DNA of 64,000 bases from Cupriavidus sp. AU9028 (lineage in GTDB: Bacteria; Pseudomonadota; Gammaproteobacteria; Burkholderiales; Burkholderiaceae): contig NZ_JAIMCG010000012.1 in NCBI RefSeq assembly GCF_019795295.1, positions 100,916 to 164,915 on the forward strand, in the 5' to 3' direction. Shown here in pieces: positions 26,054 to 35,059 of this stretch (its first letter is position 1; every line of letters begins with the position of its first letter). The notes beneath the pieces were generated by a model. It did no database searches and was not told where the DNA came from. It worked only from the letters and a program-made list of their open reading frames with translations. A program made the position numbers and the translations under genes.

Positions 26054-27466
26054 ATGTCATCGTTGAAGGACCCCATCGATGCCGTCCGGGCGTTGTGGCG
26101 CCACTGCGCGCTGCCCGACGAGGCGCTCGCCCATCTGCGCTTGAGCGGGGCGGAGCCGGCGCTGCCATCGTCGTTCCCCATCGGCACCGCGGCGCAGGCG
26201 AGCCTGTCAGCCGCGGCGCTGGCCGCTGCGGCGCTCTGGCATCAACGCAGCGGACGCTGGCAGCAGGTGTCGGTCGAGATGGCGCATGCCGCCGCCGAGT
26301 TTCGCAGCGAGCGTTATCTGCGCGTGGACGGCGGGCCGGCACCGGAGCTGTGGGACGCCATCGCCGGCGCCTACCGCTGCGGCGACGGCCGCTGGGTCCG
26401 GCTGCATACCAACTTTCCCCATCACCGTGACGGCGTGCTGCGGCTGCTTGGCTGCGGGCACGATCGCCCGTCGGTGCAGGCCGCCTTGCAGAAATGGGAG
26501 GGGCTGGCGTTCGAGACGGCAGCGTCGGACGCCAACCTGGTGGTGGCCGCGATGCGCACCTTCGAGGAATGGGACCAGCATCCGCAGGCACTGGCCCTGC
26601 GCGAATTGCCGGTGCTGACGATCGAGCGCATCGGCGACGCGCCGCCCCGTCCGCTGCCGGCGCTGCCGCGGGTCGACGCCCGGCCGCTTTCCGGCGTACG
26701 TGTGCTGGACTTCACGCGGATCATCGCCGGGCCGGTGGCCGGCCGGACGCTGGCGGCGCACGGGGCCGAGGTGCTGCTGGTCACCGCGCCGCATCTGCCG
26801 TCGGTGGCGCCGCTGGTGATCGACACCGGCCGCGGCAAGCGTTCCTGCCAGCTGGACCTGCGCGATGCCGACGACAAGCGCTGTCTGCACAAGCTGCTGC
26901 ACCGCGCCGACGTGCTGGTGCAGGGCTACCGTCCCGGCGGGCTGGCCGATCTTGGCATCGGCCCGCAGGAGGTGGCGCGAGCGCGGCCAGGCATCGTCTA
27001 TGCCTCGCTGTCGGCGTACGGCCACCTCGGGCCGTGGGCCGGCAAGCGGGGTTTCGATTCGCTGGTGCAGACCGCCACCGGCTTCAACCATGCCGAGGCC
27101 CAGGCGGCGGGCAAGGACACGCCGCAGCCTTTGCCCGCACAGGTGCTGGACCACGCCGCCGGCTATCTGCTGGCACTGGGCACCATGGCGGCGCTGCACC
27201 GGCGTGCCAGCGAGGGCGGCAGCTGGCTGGTGCGCGTCTCGCTGGCCCAGACCGCCCAGTGGCTGCGCACGCTGGGACGGATCGATGACGGCTTCGGTGT
27301 GCCGGACCAGCGCATCGAGGACATCAGCGATCTGCTCGAAGCGGTGCCATCGGGCTTCGGCATGCTGACCACGGTGCGCCACGCCGCCCACCTGTCCGAG
27401 ACGCCGGCCCACTGGGACGCGCCCTCGGTGCCGCTGGGCCACGACGAGCCCGCGTGGCAGAGCTGA
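26054..27466 (+). CDS. CaiB/BaiF-type CoA-transferase with duplicated or permuted half-domain
   Basis: Class III CoA-transferases move CoA between carboxylic acids through an aspartyl-CoA intermediate. In this 470-residue protein the usual N-terminal segment ([20 protein letters not shown]) appears only at residue 214 and is followed by the likely catalytic Asp366 in QVLDHAAG. Residues 1-200 instead look like the second half of a CaiB domain ([19 protein letters not shown], then [16 protein letters not shown]). The helix-strand element at 55-80 is echoed at 375-403. The fold may be completed by permutation. ACAGGAGAAGG precedes the ATG. Substrate unknown. Confidence 0.82.
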   Translation: MSSLKDPIDAVRALWRHCALPDEALAHLRLSGAEPALPSSFPIGTAAQASLSAAALAAAALWHQRSGRWQQVSVEMAHAAAEFRSERYLRVDGGPAPELWDAIAGAYRCGDGRWVRLHTNFPHHRDGVLRLLGCGHDRPSVQAALQKWEGLAFETAASDANLVVAAMRTFEEWDQHPQALALRELPVLTIERIGDAPPRPLPALPRVDARPLSGVRVLDFTRIIAGPVAGRTLAAHGAEVLLVTAPHLPSVAPLVIDTGRGKRSCQLDLRDADDKRCLHKLLHRADVLVQGYRPGGLADLGIGPQEVARARPGIVYASLSAYGHLGPWAGKRGFDSLVQTATGFNHAEAQAAGKDTPQPLPAQVLDHAAGYLLALGTMAALHRRASEGGSWLVRVSLAQTAQWLRTLGRIDDGFGVPDQRIEDISDLLEAVPSGFGMLTTVRHAAHLSETPAHWDAPSVPLGHDEPAWQS

Positions 27467-27467
27467 T

Positions 27468-28085
27468 TCAGTAGAGGGTTTGCCGGATCCGCTGCGGCAG
27501 GTCGGCGTCGTAGGCCCGGCCGTCGATGCCGTCCTGGGTCAGCGCGGCGAGGATGGCGCCTGGAGTCGGTAGCGCCTTGCGCTCGACCTGCGCCTGTGGA
27601 TCCCACAGGCGCGAGCGCACCAGCGCGCGGGCGCACTGGAAGAACACCGAGCGCACCGCGATCACCAGTACCGTGGCGGGCGCCTTGCCGTCGACGGTGC
27701 ACCGGGCGATCAGCGCCGGATCGGTGGACACGATGGCGGTGCCGGCCACGCGCAGCGTCTCCTCCACCCCGGGAACCAGGAACAGCAGCCCGACCCGGGG
27801 GTCCTCGACGATATTGCGCAGGCTGTCGATGCGGTTGTTGCCGCGCCGGTCGGGCAGCAGCAGGGTCCGCTCGTCCAGCACCTTGACGAAGCCCGGTGCA
27901 TCGCCGCGCGGCGAGCATTCGGCCATGCCTTCGGCCACGGTGGACAGCAGGCAGAACGGCGAGGCTTCGACGAAGGCGCGGTACAGCGGGTGCAGGTAAT
28001 CGACCTCCTTGGCAAGCGACGCCTGGCCAGGCTCGCTGTAGCGGGCTTCGAGTTCGGCAACGGTGCGGATGGCGTGGTCGGTCAT
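27468..28085 (-). CDS. Pyridoxamine-phosphate-oxidase-like flavin/F420-type split-barrel protein
   Basis: The 205-residue protein belongs to the PPOX-like split-barrel group, recognised by FCLLSTVAEGMAECSPRGDAPGFVKVLD, LLLPDRRGNNRIDSLRNIV and VGLLFLVPGVEETLRVAGTA. Such proteins bind FMN, F420 or haem and carry out redox reactions on small molecules. This one lacks PdxH substrate residues, so it is not a second PdxH. The ATG at 28085 follows CAGGAC. It converges on the CoA-transferase gene with one base between stops. Its role is unknown. Confidence 0.82.
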   Translation of the reverse strand: MTDHAIRTVAELEARYSEPGQASLAKEVDYLHPLYRAFVEASPFCLLSTVAEGMAECSPRGDAPGFVKVLDERTLLLPDRRGNNRIDSLRNIVEDPRVGLLFLVPGVEETLRVAGTAIVSTDPALIARCTVDGKAPATVLVIAVRSVFFQCARALVRSRLWDPQAQVERKALPTPGAILAALTQDGIDGRAYDADLPQRIRQTLY

Positions 28086-28112
28086 GGGGATGTCCTGGAA
28101 AACCGTTGGTTT

Positions 28113-28154
28113 GCTCCCCTCGCCCGCTTGCGGGAGAGGGGCCGGGGAGAGGGC
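28113..28154. repeat. REP-like palindromic element
   Basis: The core CTCCCCTCGCCCGC-TT-GCGGGAGAGGGG forms a hairpin and is followed by CCGGGGAGAGGGC. A near-identical copy lies at 53778-53820 and an inverted one at 53704-53746. All lie in intergenic DNA. The element is of the kind dispersed in many betaproteobacterial genomes. Here it separates phzF from the split-barrel gene. Confidence 0.75.
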
Positions 28155-28198
28155 ATCGTGCACCAGCAACCCCGGCAACGTTCAAAGCACTCCCATCA

Positions 28199-29059
28199 TC
28201 ATAGCGTCAACGTCCCCCGTCCGATCTCCACCACCCGCCCGCCGACCTGGATCGCGCCGTCTTCGCTTACCTGCAGCCGCAGCCGGCAGGGCCGGTCCAC
28301 CGCTTCGCCCTGGTCGACCTCGAAGCGCGCCGGCAACGCGTGCCCGGTCGCCAGCAGCCAGCCGCCCAGATTGGCGCAGGCCGAGCCGGTGCCCGGGTCT
28401 TCGGCCACGCCGCCGCCCTGCTTGGTGAAGAAGTAGCGCGACAGCACGCGGCCGGGGTTCTGCGGGTCGAAGGCGAACACGTAGGCGGTCTTGCGGCCCA
28501 GACTGCTTTGCGGCCACTCGTGCAGCCGAGCGCTGTCGGGGCTCGCGCGCCGCACGGCATCCGGGCTGGCCAGCGGCACCAGCAGCTGGTCGGCGCCGGT
28601 GTCTACCCAGATCGGTGAGCCCGCCAGGTCCGCGGCGTCCAGGCCGAGCAGCGCGGCGATCTCGGCATCGGCAAGACCCGAGGGGGCCGTCTTCGGCTGA
28701 CCGCGATGGGGCGCGGTGAAGGTCCAGACGTTGCCCTGCGCGGACACCGGCACGACGCCAGCGGTGAACTCCAGTTGCAACCGGTCGCCGCTGCCGCGCA
28801 ACGCCCGCACGACCTGCGCGGTGCCGAGGGTCGGGTGCCCGGCGAAGGGCATCTCGTAGCCGGTGGTGAAGATCCGCACGCGCGCATCGGCACGCTCGGA
28901 GGGCAGGATGAAGGTGGTCTCGGAGAGGTTGAACTGTAGCGCGATGGCCTGCATCGTCGCGCTGTCCAGCCCGCGTCCGTCCTCGAAGACGCACAGCGGA
29001 TTGCCGCCGAAGGTCGATTCGGCGAAGACGTTGAGCAGGCGGAAGGCGTACTGGGTCAT
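28199..29059 (-). CDS. PhzF-family isomerase/epimerase
   Basis: PhzF folds as a pair of epimerase-like barrels and catalyses proton shifts; the phenazine enzyme isomerises a dihydroxyanthranilate. The 286-residue product carries NVFAESTFGGNPLCVF, the catalytic glutamate Glu47 in LSETTF, YEMPFAGHPTLGTA, and AEDPGTGSACANLG. All active-site motifs look intact. No phenazine genes are nearby, so the substrate is unknown. The start MTQYAFRLLNVF at 29059 is well aligned; the frame upstream is not conserved. Confidence 0.92.
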   Translation of the reverse strand: MTQYAFRLLNVFAESTFGGNPLCVFEDGRGLDSATMQAIALQFNLSETTFILPSERADARVRIFTTGYEMPFAGHPTLGTAQVVRALRGSGDRLQLEFTAGVVPVSAQGNVWTFTAPHRGQPKTAPSGLADAEIAALLGLDAADLAGSPIWVDTGADQLLVPLASPDAVRRASPDSARLHEWPQSSLGRKTAYVFAFDPQNPGRVLSRYFFTKQGGGVAEDPGTGSACANLGGWLLATGHALPARFEVDQGEAVDRPCRLRLQVSEDGAIQVGGRVVEIGRGTLTL

Positions 29060-29190
29060 GGCGATGGCGATGGCGCGGCGTTGGGAAGATATCGTCAGTG
29101 TAGGGAGCCGCGCCGGCCGCGCCATAGACAGTTGTGGCACCCGCGATCGGGCCAGTTGACCACGGCCCGGTCCACCGCATGGTGCGGAAA

Positions 29191-29219
29191 ACGAAAACGG
29201 CCCGCCGAGGGGCGGGCCG
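29191..29219 (-). terminator. Rho-independent terminator after the gamma-glutamyltransferase gene
   Basis: A 9-base stem (29198-29206 paired with 29211-29219, arm CGGCCCGCC) with a four-base loop is followed on the minus strand by TTTTCGTTTTCC. It lies 31 bases past the stop of the gene at 29250. Confidence 0.85.
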
Positions 29220-29249
29220 TGCAGCACAGGAGCGAACCGTCGCGCGGCG

Positions 29250-30875
29250 TCAGAAGCCGACGGCCTGGCCGTCGCGGCGGCTGTCGCTCGCCGCCACATA
29301 GCCGTGCTCGGGATCTTCCGACAGACGCCAGATGAACTGGCCGGAGCCAAAGTCCATATACGGGTCCTGCACCGACTTCAACTGATGGCCGCGCGCCTTC
29401 AGGCCCTCGACGGTGGCGGCATTCATGGTGCCCTCGATGTCGAGCGTGAAGTCGCGGTTGACCTTCCAGCGCGGCGCGCAGCAGGCCGCCTGCGGCTGCT
29501 GCTTGTAGTCCAGCATGCGCACCACCGTCTGCAGGTGGCCCTGCGGCTGCATGTCGCCGCCCATCACGCCGAAGCTCATCACCGGCTGGCCGCCCTTGGT
29601 CAGGAAGCCCGGAATGATGGTGTGGAAGGGGCGCTTGCCGCCGCCGACCACATTGGGCGACTTCGGATCCATCGAGAAGCCGACGCCGCGGTTCTGCAGG
29701 CTGATGCCGGTTTCCGGCACGACCACGCCGGAGCCGAAGCCCATGTAGTTCGACTGGATGAACGACACCATCATGCCGCTTTCGTCGGCGGCGGTCAGAT
29801 AGATCGTGCCGCCCGACTTCGGCATGCCGAACTTGAACTGGGTGGCGCGGCTCATGTCGATCAGTTTGGCGCGCGATTCCAGATAGGCGTCGTCGAGCAT
29901 CTGCTCGGGCGTGACTTCCATCGTGCGCGGGTCGGCGACGTAGCGGTACAGATCGGCGAAAGCCAGCTTCATCGCTTCGATCTGCAGATGCTGCGAATCG
30001 ACCGAATCGACCGGCATGCTGGCGACGTCGAACTTGTCCAGGATGCCCAGCGCGATCAGCGCCGCGATGCCCTGGCCGTTCGGCGGGATCTCGTGCAGCT
30101 CGAAGCCGCGGTACGACTTGCTGATCGGCTTGACCCATTCCGGGCGGAAGTTGCGCAGGTCCTCCAGCGTCATCGCGCCGCCGCACTGCTGGCTGAACGC
30201 GGCGATGCGTTCGGCGATCTGGCCCTCGTAATAGTCGCGGCCCTTGCTTTCGGCGATGCGGCGCAGCGTCTGCGCGGCGGCCTTCATCACGAAGCGCTCG
30301 CCCGTGGCCGGTGCGCGGCCATTGGGCATGAAGGTGTCGGCGTAGCCGGGCTGGTCCTTCAGATCCGGCACCGCGGCGGCCCACTTGTGGGCGACCACCG
30401 GCGGCACGGCGTAGCCGCGCTCGGCGATTTCGATCGCCGGTTCCATCAGGTCGGCGAAAGGCAGCTTGCCGAAGCGCTCGTGCATCGTCGCCCAGCCAGC
30501 GATCACGCCCGGCACGGTGACGGAATCCCAGCCGCGGGTGGGCCGCTTGGCGATGCCATTGGCGTCCTCGCCGTAGCGCGAGCGGAAGTATTCAGGGTTC
30601 CAGGCGGCCGGCGCCACGCCGGAGGAATTCAGGCCGTGCAGCTGCTTGCCGTCCCACAGGATGGCAAACGCGTCGCTGCCCAGGCCGCAGGAAACCGGCT
30701 CGACGATGGTGATGGCGGCCGCTGCGGCGATGGCCGCGTCGACGGCATTGCCACCCTTGAGCAGCATGCGCAGGCCGGCCTGCGCGGCCAGCGGGTGCGA
30801 CGTCGATACCACGTTGCGCGCGAACAGCGGAATGCGCACCGAGGGATAGGGATTGGTCCAGTCGAAGGTCTGCAT
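29250..30875 (-). CDS. Gamma-glutamyltransferase family Ntn-hydrolase
   Basis: Members cleave gamma-glutamyl bonds of glutathione and related conjugates and self-process to expose an N-terminal Thr. The 541-residue product has HPLAAQAGLRMLLKGGNAVDAA, PVSCGLGSDAF, VPGVIAGW, GFELHEIPPNGQGI and the processing region SGGTIYLTAADESG. Thr357 aligns with the nucleophile, although the common TTH sequence is TIY here. There is no signal peptide, unlike E. coli Ggt, so it should be cytoplasmic. The start at 30875 was preferred to 30935 by similarity. It follows the Bug receptor gene by 56 bases, suggesting uptake and cleavage of a gamma-glutamyl or acylamide compound. Confidence 0.88.
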   Translation of the reverse strand: MQTFDWTNPYPSVRIPLFARNVVSTSHPLAAQAGLRMLLKGGNAVDAAIAAAAAITIVEPVSCGLGSDAFAILWDGKQLHGLNSSGVAPAAWNPEYFRSRYGEDANGIAKRPTRGWDSVTVPGVIAGWATMHERFGKLPFADLMEPAIEIAERGYAVPPVVAHKWAAAVPDLKDQPGYADTFMPNGRAPATGERFVMKAAAQTLRRIAESKGRDYYEGQIAERIAAFSQQCGGAMTLEDLRNFRPEWVKPISKSYRGFELHEIPPNGQGIAALIALGILDKFDVASMPVDSVDSQHLQIEAMKLAFADLYRYVADPRTMEVTPEQMLDDAYLESRAKLIDMSRATQFKFGMPKSGGTIYLTAADESGMMVSFIQSNYMGFGSGVVVPETGISLQNRGVGFSMDPKSPNVVGGGKRPFHTIIPGFLTKGGQPVMSFGVMGGDMQPQGHLQTVVRMLDYKQQPQAACCAPRWKVNRDFTLDIEGTMNAATVEGLKARGHQLKSVQDPYMDFGSGQFIWRLSEDPEHGYVAASDSRRDGQAVGF

Positions 30876-30931
30876 GGTCGGTCTCTCTGGTTCTGTCGCC
30901 GCGGGGCCTATGGCCTCGCGGTCCGTCGCAT

Positions 30932-31909
30932 TCAATCCGCGGTGATGTTGCGGTCCTTGATCAGTTTGCCCCAGCGGGCGCTTTCCTTGCTGGCGATGGC
31001 GGCCAGCTGCGCCGGCGTGCCGCCCACCGGCTCGGCGCCCAGGCGGGCCAGTCGCTCGCGCACTTCCGGCGCCTGGATCGCCTTGTTGAACTCGGCGTTC
31101 AGACGCTTGACGATATCGTCAGGCAGCTGGCGCGGGCCATAGATGCCGAACCAGGTTTCGCTGACGTAGCCGGGCAGGCCGGTCTCGCTGACCGTCGGCA
31201 CGTCCGGTACCAGCGGCGAGCGCTTCGGGCTGGTCACCGCCAGCGCCTTCAGCTTGCCGTCCTTGACGTGCGGCAGGGCGGTCACGATGCTGTCGAACAG
31301 CACGTGGACCTTGCCGGAGATCAGGTCCGGTACCGCTAGCGCGGTGCCCTTGTAAGGGATGTGCGTCATCGTGATGCCGGCTTGCGTGTTGAACGCCTCG
31401 GTCATCAGGTGCACCACCGTCCCGTTGCCGCTGGAGGCGTAGTTCAGCTCGCCGGGGTGCTTCTTCGCGTAGTCGATCAGGTCCTTGGCGCTGCGCACCG
31501 GCAGCGAGTTGGACACCACCAGCAGGTTGGTGGCGGTGGCAACCTGCCCGACCGGGGTGAAGTCCTTCTCGGCGTCGTAGGGCAGCTTGCGGTGGATATG
31601 CGGCCCGATCGAGTGCGTGCTGCTGGTGGCGATCAGCAGCGTGTAGCCGTCGGCCGGCGCCTTGGCGGCGATGTCCGAGCCGATCGCGCCGCCGGCGCCT
31701 GGTCGGTTGTCCACGACGATCTGCTGGCCGATGTTCTCGCCGACCTTCTGTGCGATGGCGCGAGCCAGCAGGTCGGTGGCGCCGCTGGCCGGGAAGGGCA
31801 CCACCAGCCGGATCGGCTTGTTCGGATAGCCTTGCGCGAAGGCGGGGGTGGCGGCCAGCGCGAAGCTCGCGGCCAGGCTTGTGCCGACACGGCGCAGCCA
31901 GGGGGTCAT
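30932..31909 (-). CDS. Bug-type (TctC) periplasmic solute-binding protein
   Basis: Bug proteins are periplasmic receptors that bind carboxylates and amides for tripartite TctABC-type uptake or sensing. The 325-residue product has a signal peptide (residues 1-25, ending ATPAFAQ) and the family signatures YPNKPIRLVVPFPASGATD, VDNRPGAGGAIGSDIAAKAPADGYTLL and MTHIPYKGTALAVPDLISGKVHVLFD. It is the first gene of a unit with the gamma-glutamyltransferase and is divergent from a LysR gene. No membrane partners adjoin it; the closest tctBA pair lies at 33085-35059 beyond the LysR gene. Confidence 0.93.
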   Translation of the reverse strand: MTPWLRRVGTSLAASFALAATPAFAQGYPNKPIRLVVPFPASGATDLLARAIAQKVGENIGQQIVVDNRPGAGGAIGSDIAAKAPADGYTLLIATSSTHSIGPHIHRKLPYDAEKDFTPVGQVATATNLLVVSNSLPVRSAKDLIDYAKKHPGELNYASSGNGTVVHLMTEAFNTQAGITMTHIPYKGTALAVPDLISGKVHVLFDSIVTALPHVKDGKLKALAVTSPKRSPLVPDVPTVSETGLPGYVSETWFGIYGPRQLPDDIVKRLNAEFNKAIQAPEVRERLARLGAEPVGGTPAQLAAIASKESARWGKLIKDRNITAD

Positions 31910-32064
31910 CTCGGTCTCCAGTGAAACAAGTGCACGGACGCGGGTCCACCGGGAATTATTGACCCCAGGCGCGCATAATAAAAGCTAATATTTCTTTCCG
32001 ATTGCATAAGACCCGCTTGCGTATGGGCCGCCCCTTCCCGGTGCGGCCCGCCAGCGTCGCCTCC
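31910..32064. promoter_or_regulatory. Divergent bug/lysR promoter region
   Basis: This 155-base gap between outward-facing genes has an AT-rich centre at 31951-32000. An imperfect inverted pair ATTATT (31955-31960) and ATAATA (31975-31980) brackets it, followed by AAAGCTAATATTTC. LysR regulators usually bind such intergenic sites and control the divergent operon. The exact T-N11-A site is not certain. Confidence 0.5.
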
Positions 32065-32970
32065 ATGAGTACCATCCGATTTCTCCGAACCTTCGTAGCC
32101 GTGGCTGACCACGGCTCGTTCGCCGCGGCCGCCGGGCATGTCGCGCTGACACAGGCAGCGGTCAGCCTGCAAATGCGCGCGCTGGAGGATGAACTGCGCC
32201 GCGAGCTGTTCGACCGGTCGGGCCGCATGGTGGCGCTGAACGCCGAGGGGCGCGAGCTGCTGCCGCGCGCGCGCCGCCTGCTGGCACTGTACGACGAAAT
32301 GCGCGCCTCGCCCGAGCGTCCCGAGGCGATGTCCGGCTCGGTCGCGCTGGGCGCGGTGGTGTCGGTGATGGGCGGGCTGTCGCATGTGGTCGCCGGCATG
32401 AAGCGCACCTACCCGGCGCTGGACGTGCGGCTGGTCGGCGCGAAGTCGATCGACCTTGCCGCCCAGGTGGAGGCAGGGCAGCTGGACGCGGCCTTGCTGG
32501 TCGAGGGCCCGGGCCGGCTGCCGGGCACGCTGCGCTGGAGCGTGCTGTATCAGGAGCCGCTGGTCGCCATCGTCGCCGCCGGCAGCGACGGCGCCGATGC
32601 CGCCGATGCACGCACGGCGCTGGCGCGCCAGCCCTTCCTGCGTTTCGATCGCGCGCAGCGCACCGGCATGCTGGTCGAGCGGGCGCTGCGCCGGGCGCAT
32701 CTGCCGGTGCGGGAATTTCTCGAACTCAATTCCATCGAGGCGCTGGTGGAGCTGGTCCGGCAGCGAGTCGGCGTGACAGTCGTGCCGCAGCTGAACCGCG
32801 CGCGCTGGCATGAGGAGGAGGGCTTGCGGGTGCTGCCGCTGGACACCGGCGGACGCCCGCTGATGCGCACCGTCGGCATGCTGGAGCGGCGCGACCACGC
32901 GCGCCGCCATATCACCGAGGCGATCCGCACTGCTTGCGCGGAGCTGTTCGGTGCGCCGGGCCACGGCTGA
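32065..32970 (+). CDS. LysR-family transcriptional regulator
   Basis: The 301-residue protein has the LysR winged helix at the N-terminus (IRFLRTFVAVADHGSFAAAA, then TQAAVSLQMRALEDELRRELFDR) and a periplasmic-binding-type effector domain from about residue 90. The start at 32065 (MSTIRFL) fits the family; upstream ATGs at 32002 and 32023 lack similarity. It is divergent from the bug-ggt unit and ends before a bidirectional terminator, so control of that unit is the natural inference. The effector may be the compound bound by the Bug protein. Confidence 0.92.
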   Translation: MSTIRFLRTFVAVADHGSFAAAAGHVALTQAAVSLQMRALEDELRRELFDRSGRMVALNAEGRELLPRARRLLALYDEMRASPERPEAMSGSVALGAVVSVMGGLSHVVAGMKRTYPALDVRLVGAKSIDLAAQVEAGQLDAALLVEGPGRLPGTLRWSVLYQEPLVAIVAAGSDGADAADARTALARQPFLRFDRAQRTGMLVERALRRAHLPVREFLELNSIEALVELVRQRVGVTVVPQLNRARWHEEEGLRVLPLDTGGRPLMRTVGMLERRDHARRHITEAIRTACAELFGAPGHG

Positions 32971-32993
32971 CGCCAGGTCCTCGGACGCGCAGA

Positions 32994-33034
32994 CGAAAAA
33001 AAGGGGTGCCGAGCGGCACCCCTTTGTTCTTTCC
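32994..33034. terminator. Bidirectional terminator between lysR and tctA
   Basis: The stem AAGGGGTGCC (33001-33010) pairs exactly with 33015-33024 around loop GAGC. Seven A residues precede and TTTGTTCTTT follows, so U-tracts exist on both strands. It serves the convergent lysR and tctA transcripts. Confidence 0.92.
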
Positions 33035-33084
33035 GCTGCCGCCCGCCGCATGCACGGCAGCGGCGGCAGGGATCGATACCACGC

Positions 33085-34587
33085 TTACTCTTCCTGGAAC
33101 GCTTCCTCGCGCTTGGCCTTGATCGACGGCAGGGCGACGATCATCACCAGGATCGCGGCGGCGATCAGCAGGCTCAGCGACAGCGGGCGGGTGACGAACA
33201 CCGTGAACTCGCCGCGCGACAGCAGCAGGGTACGGCGGAAGTTCTCTTCCATCATCGGTCCCAGCACGAAGCCCAGCAGCAGCGGCGCCGGTTCGCACTT
33301 GAGCTTGAGGAACAGATAACCCACCACGCCGAAGGCCGCGGTCTGGAACACGTCGAACGTGGTGTTCTGGACCGAGTAGACGCCGATACAGCAGAACGTC
33401 AGGATGGCCGGGTACAGGAAGCGGTAGGGCACCTTCAGCAGCTTCACCCAGATACCGATCAGCGGCAGGTTCAGCACGATCAGCATCAGGTTGCCGATCC
33501 ACATCGAGGCGATCAGGCCCCAGAACAGCGTCGGGTTGCTGGTCATCACCTGCGGACCCGGCTGGATGTTGTGGATGGTCATCGCACCGACCATCAGCGC
33601 CATCACCGCGTTGGGCGGAATGCCCAGCGTCAGCAGCGGGATGAAGGAGGTCTGCGAAGCGGCGTTGTTGGCCGATTCCGGACCCGCCACGCCTTCGATG
33701 GCGCCCTTGCCGAATTCCTGCGGGTACTTGGACGACTTCTTTTCCAGCGTGTAGGCGGCGAACGAAGCCAGCGAGGCGCCGCCGCCCGGCAGGATACCCA
33801 GCGCCGAACCCAGCGCCGTGCCACGCAGCACGGCCGGGATCATCCGCTTGAAGTCTTCCTTGGTCGGGAACAGGTTGGTGATGTGGTCGGTGAAGGTCTC
33901 GCGCTTTTCGCGCTGCTCCAGGTTCGCGATGATTTCCGCGAAGCCGAAGATACCCATTGCCACCGCGACGAAGTTCAGGCCGTCGGTCAGTTCAGGCACG
34001 TCGAACGAATAACGCGCGACACCCGAGTTGACGTCGGTGCCGACCAGGCCCAGCAGCAGGCCCAGCACGATCATGCCGATCGCCTTGACCAGCGAGCCGG
34101 ACGCCAGCACCACGGCGCCGATCAGGCCCAGCACCATCAGCGAGAAGTACTCGGCGGGGCCGAACTTGAACGCCAGTTCCGACAGCGGCGCGGCAAAGCC
34201 GGCCAGGATCAGGGTAGCCACGCAGCCGGCGAAGAACGAGCCCAGGCCGGCGGTTGCCAGCGCGACACCGGCGCGTCCGCGACGAGCCATTTGGTAGCCG
34301 TCGATGGTGGTCACCACCGAGGACGACTCGCCTGGCAGGTTCACCAGAATCGCGGTGGTCGAGCCGCCGTACTGCGCGCCGTAGTAGATCCCGGCCAGCA
34401 TGATCAGCGCGGCCACCGGCGGCAGCGTGTAGGTGATCGGCAGCAGCATGGCGATGGTCGCCAGCGGGCCGAGGCCCGGCAGCACGCCGATCAGCGTGCC
34501 GAGCAGGCAGCCGAGGAAGGCGTAGGCCAGGTTCTGGAAGGTCAGGGCCGTGGCAAAGCCAAGGCCCAGGTTCTCGATCAATTCCAT
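33085..34587 (-). CDS. tctA: Tripartite tricarboxylate transporter large permease
   Basis: TctA is the 12-helix permease of TctABC-type secondary carriers for citrate and other carboxylates in the inner membrane. The 500-residue product has AFLGCLLGTLIGVLPGLGPLATIAMLLP, GIYYGAQYGGSTTAILVNLPGE, ILPGGGASLASF and TSFIPLLTLGIPPNAVMALMVGA, all family hallmarks. TAAGGAG overlapping the tctB stop supplies its ribosome site, so the two are translated from one message. The substrate depends on an unlinked receptor. Confidence 0.96.
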   Translation of the reverse strand: MELIENLGLGFATALTFQNLAYAFLGCLLGTLIGVLPGLGPLATIAMLLPITYTLPPVAALIMLAGIYYGAQYGGSTTAILVNLPGESSSVVTTIDGYQMARRGRAGVALATAGLGSFFAGCVATLILAGFAAPLSELAFKFGPAEYFSLMVLGLIGAVVLASGSLVKAIGMIVLGLLLGLVGTDVNSGVARYSFDVPELTDGLNFVAVAMGIFGFAEIIANLEQREKRETFTDHITNLFPTKEDFKRMIPAVLRGTALGSALGILPGGGASLASFAAYTLEKKSSKYPQEFGKGAIEGVAGPESANNAASQTSFIPLLTLGIPPNAVMALMVGAMTIHNIQPGPQVMTSNPTLFWGLIASMWIGNLMLIVLNLPLIGIWVKLLKVPYRFLYPAILTFCCIGVYSVQNTTFDVFQTAAFGVVGYLFLKLKCEPAPLLLGFVLGPMMEENFRRTLLLSRGEFTVFVTRPLSLSLLIAAAILVMIVALPSIKAKREEAFQEE

Positions 34588-34597
34588 GGGGCGCTCC

Positions 34598-35059
34598 TTA
34601 GCCGGTGATGAAGGCCGGCCACACCGGCATCTGCAGATTGATGCCGTAGACGAACGCGCCCATGCTGATGATCACCAGCACGATCGTGTTCAGGATGGCA
34701 CCGCGCCAGGTGAATTCGTGGCTCGCCATCGACGACACCAGTACCAGCACGATCACCGACAGCACCATGCCCAGCGGCTTGAGCAGCAGCCCGAACAGCA
34801 CCACCGAACCGAGGATCCACAGCAACAGCTTGATGTCCCAGCGGGCGAGCTTGTCGTCTTCGCCTTTGCTGGAAAGGGAGCCGACCAGCACCAGCGCGCC
34901 CAGCAGGGCGAGCACCATGCCCAGCCAGAACGGGAAATACCCGGGGCCCATCTTCGCGGCGGTTCCCATCGAATAGCCGCGCGCGACCCAGGAAAAGCCC
35001 AAGCCGACCAGAATGAACATCAGGCCGGAGGCAAAGTCCTTTTGGCTTCGTATGCGCAA
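34598..35059 (-). CDS. tctB: Tripartite tricarboxylate transporter small subunit
   Basis: TctB is the four-helix membrane subunit that pairs with TctA. The protein has four hydrophobic segments (GLMFILVGLGFSWVA, FPFWLGMVLALLGALVLVG, KLLLWILGSVVLFGLLL, TIVLVIISMGAFVYGI) and the conserved GTAAKMGPGYFP loop. The start was placed at TTG 35059 because GAGGAG lies six bases upstream and the family begins M(R/K)I(K/R)SQKDF; this gives 153 residues. The ATG at 35104 lacks support. No tctC gene is attached. Confidence 0.88.
   Translation of the reverse strand: MRIRSQKDFASGLMFILVGLGFSWVARGYSMGTAAKMGPGYFPFWLGMVLALLGALVLVGSLSSKGEDDKLARWDIKLLLWILGSVVLFGLLLKPLGMVLSVIVLVLVSSMASHEFTWRGAILNTIVLVIISMGAFVYGINLQMPVWPAFITG

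Noticed and set aside
27468-28085. Second PdxH
   Set aside because: The fold matches but the PdxH substrate-binding segments are missing, and a clear pdxH is present at 10692.
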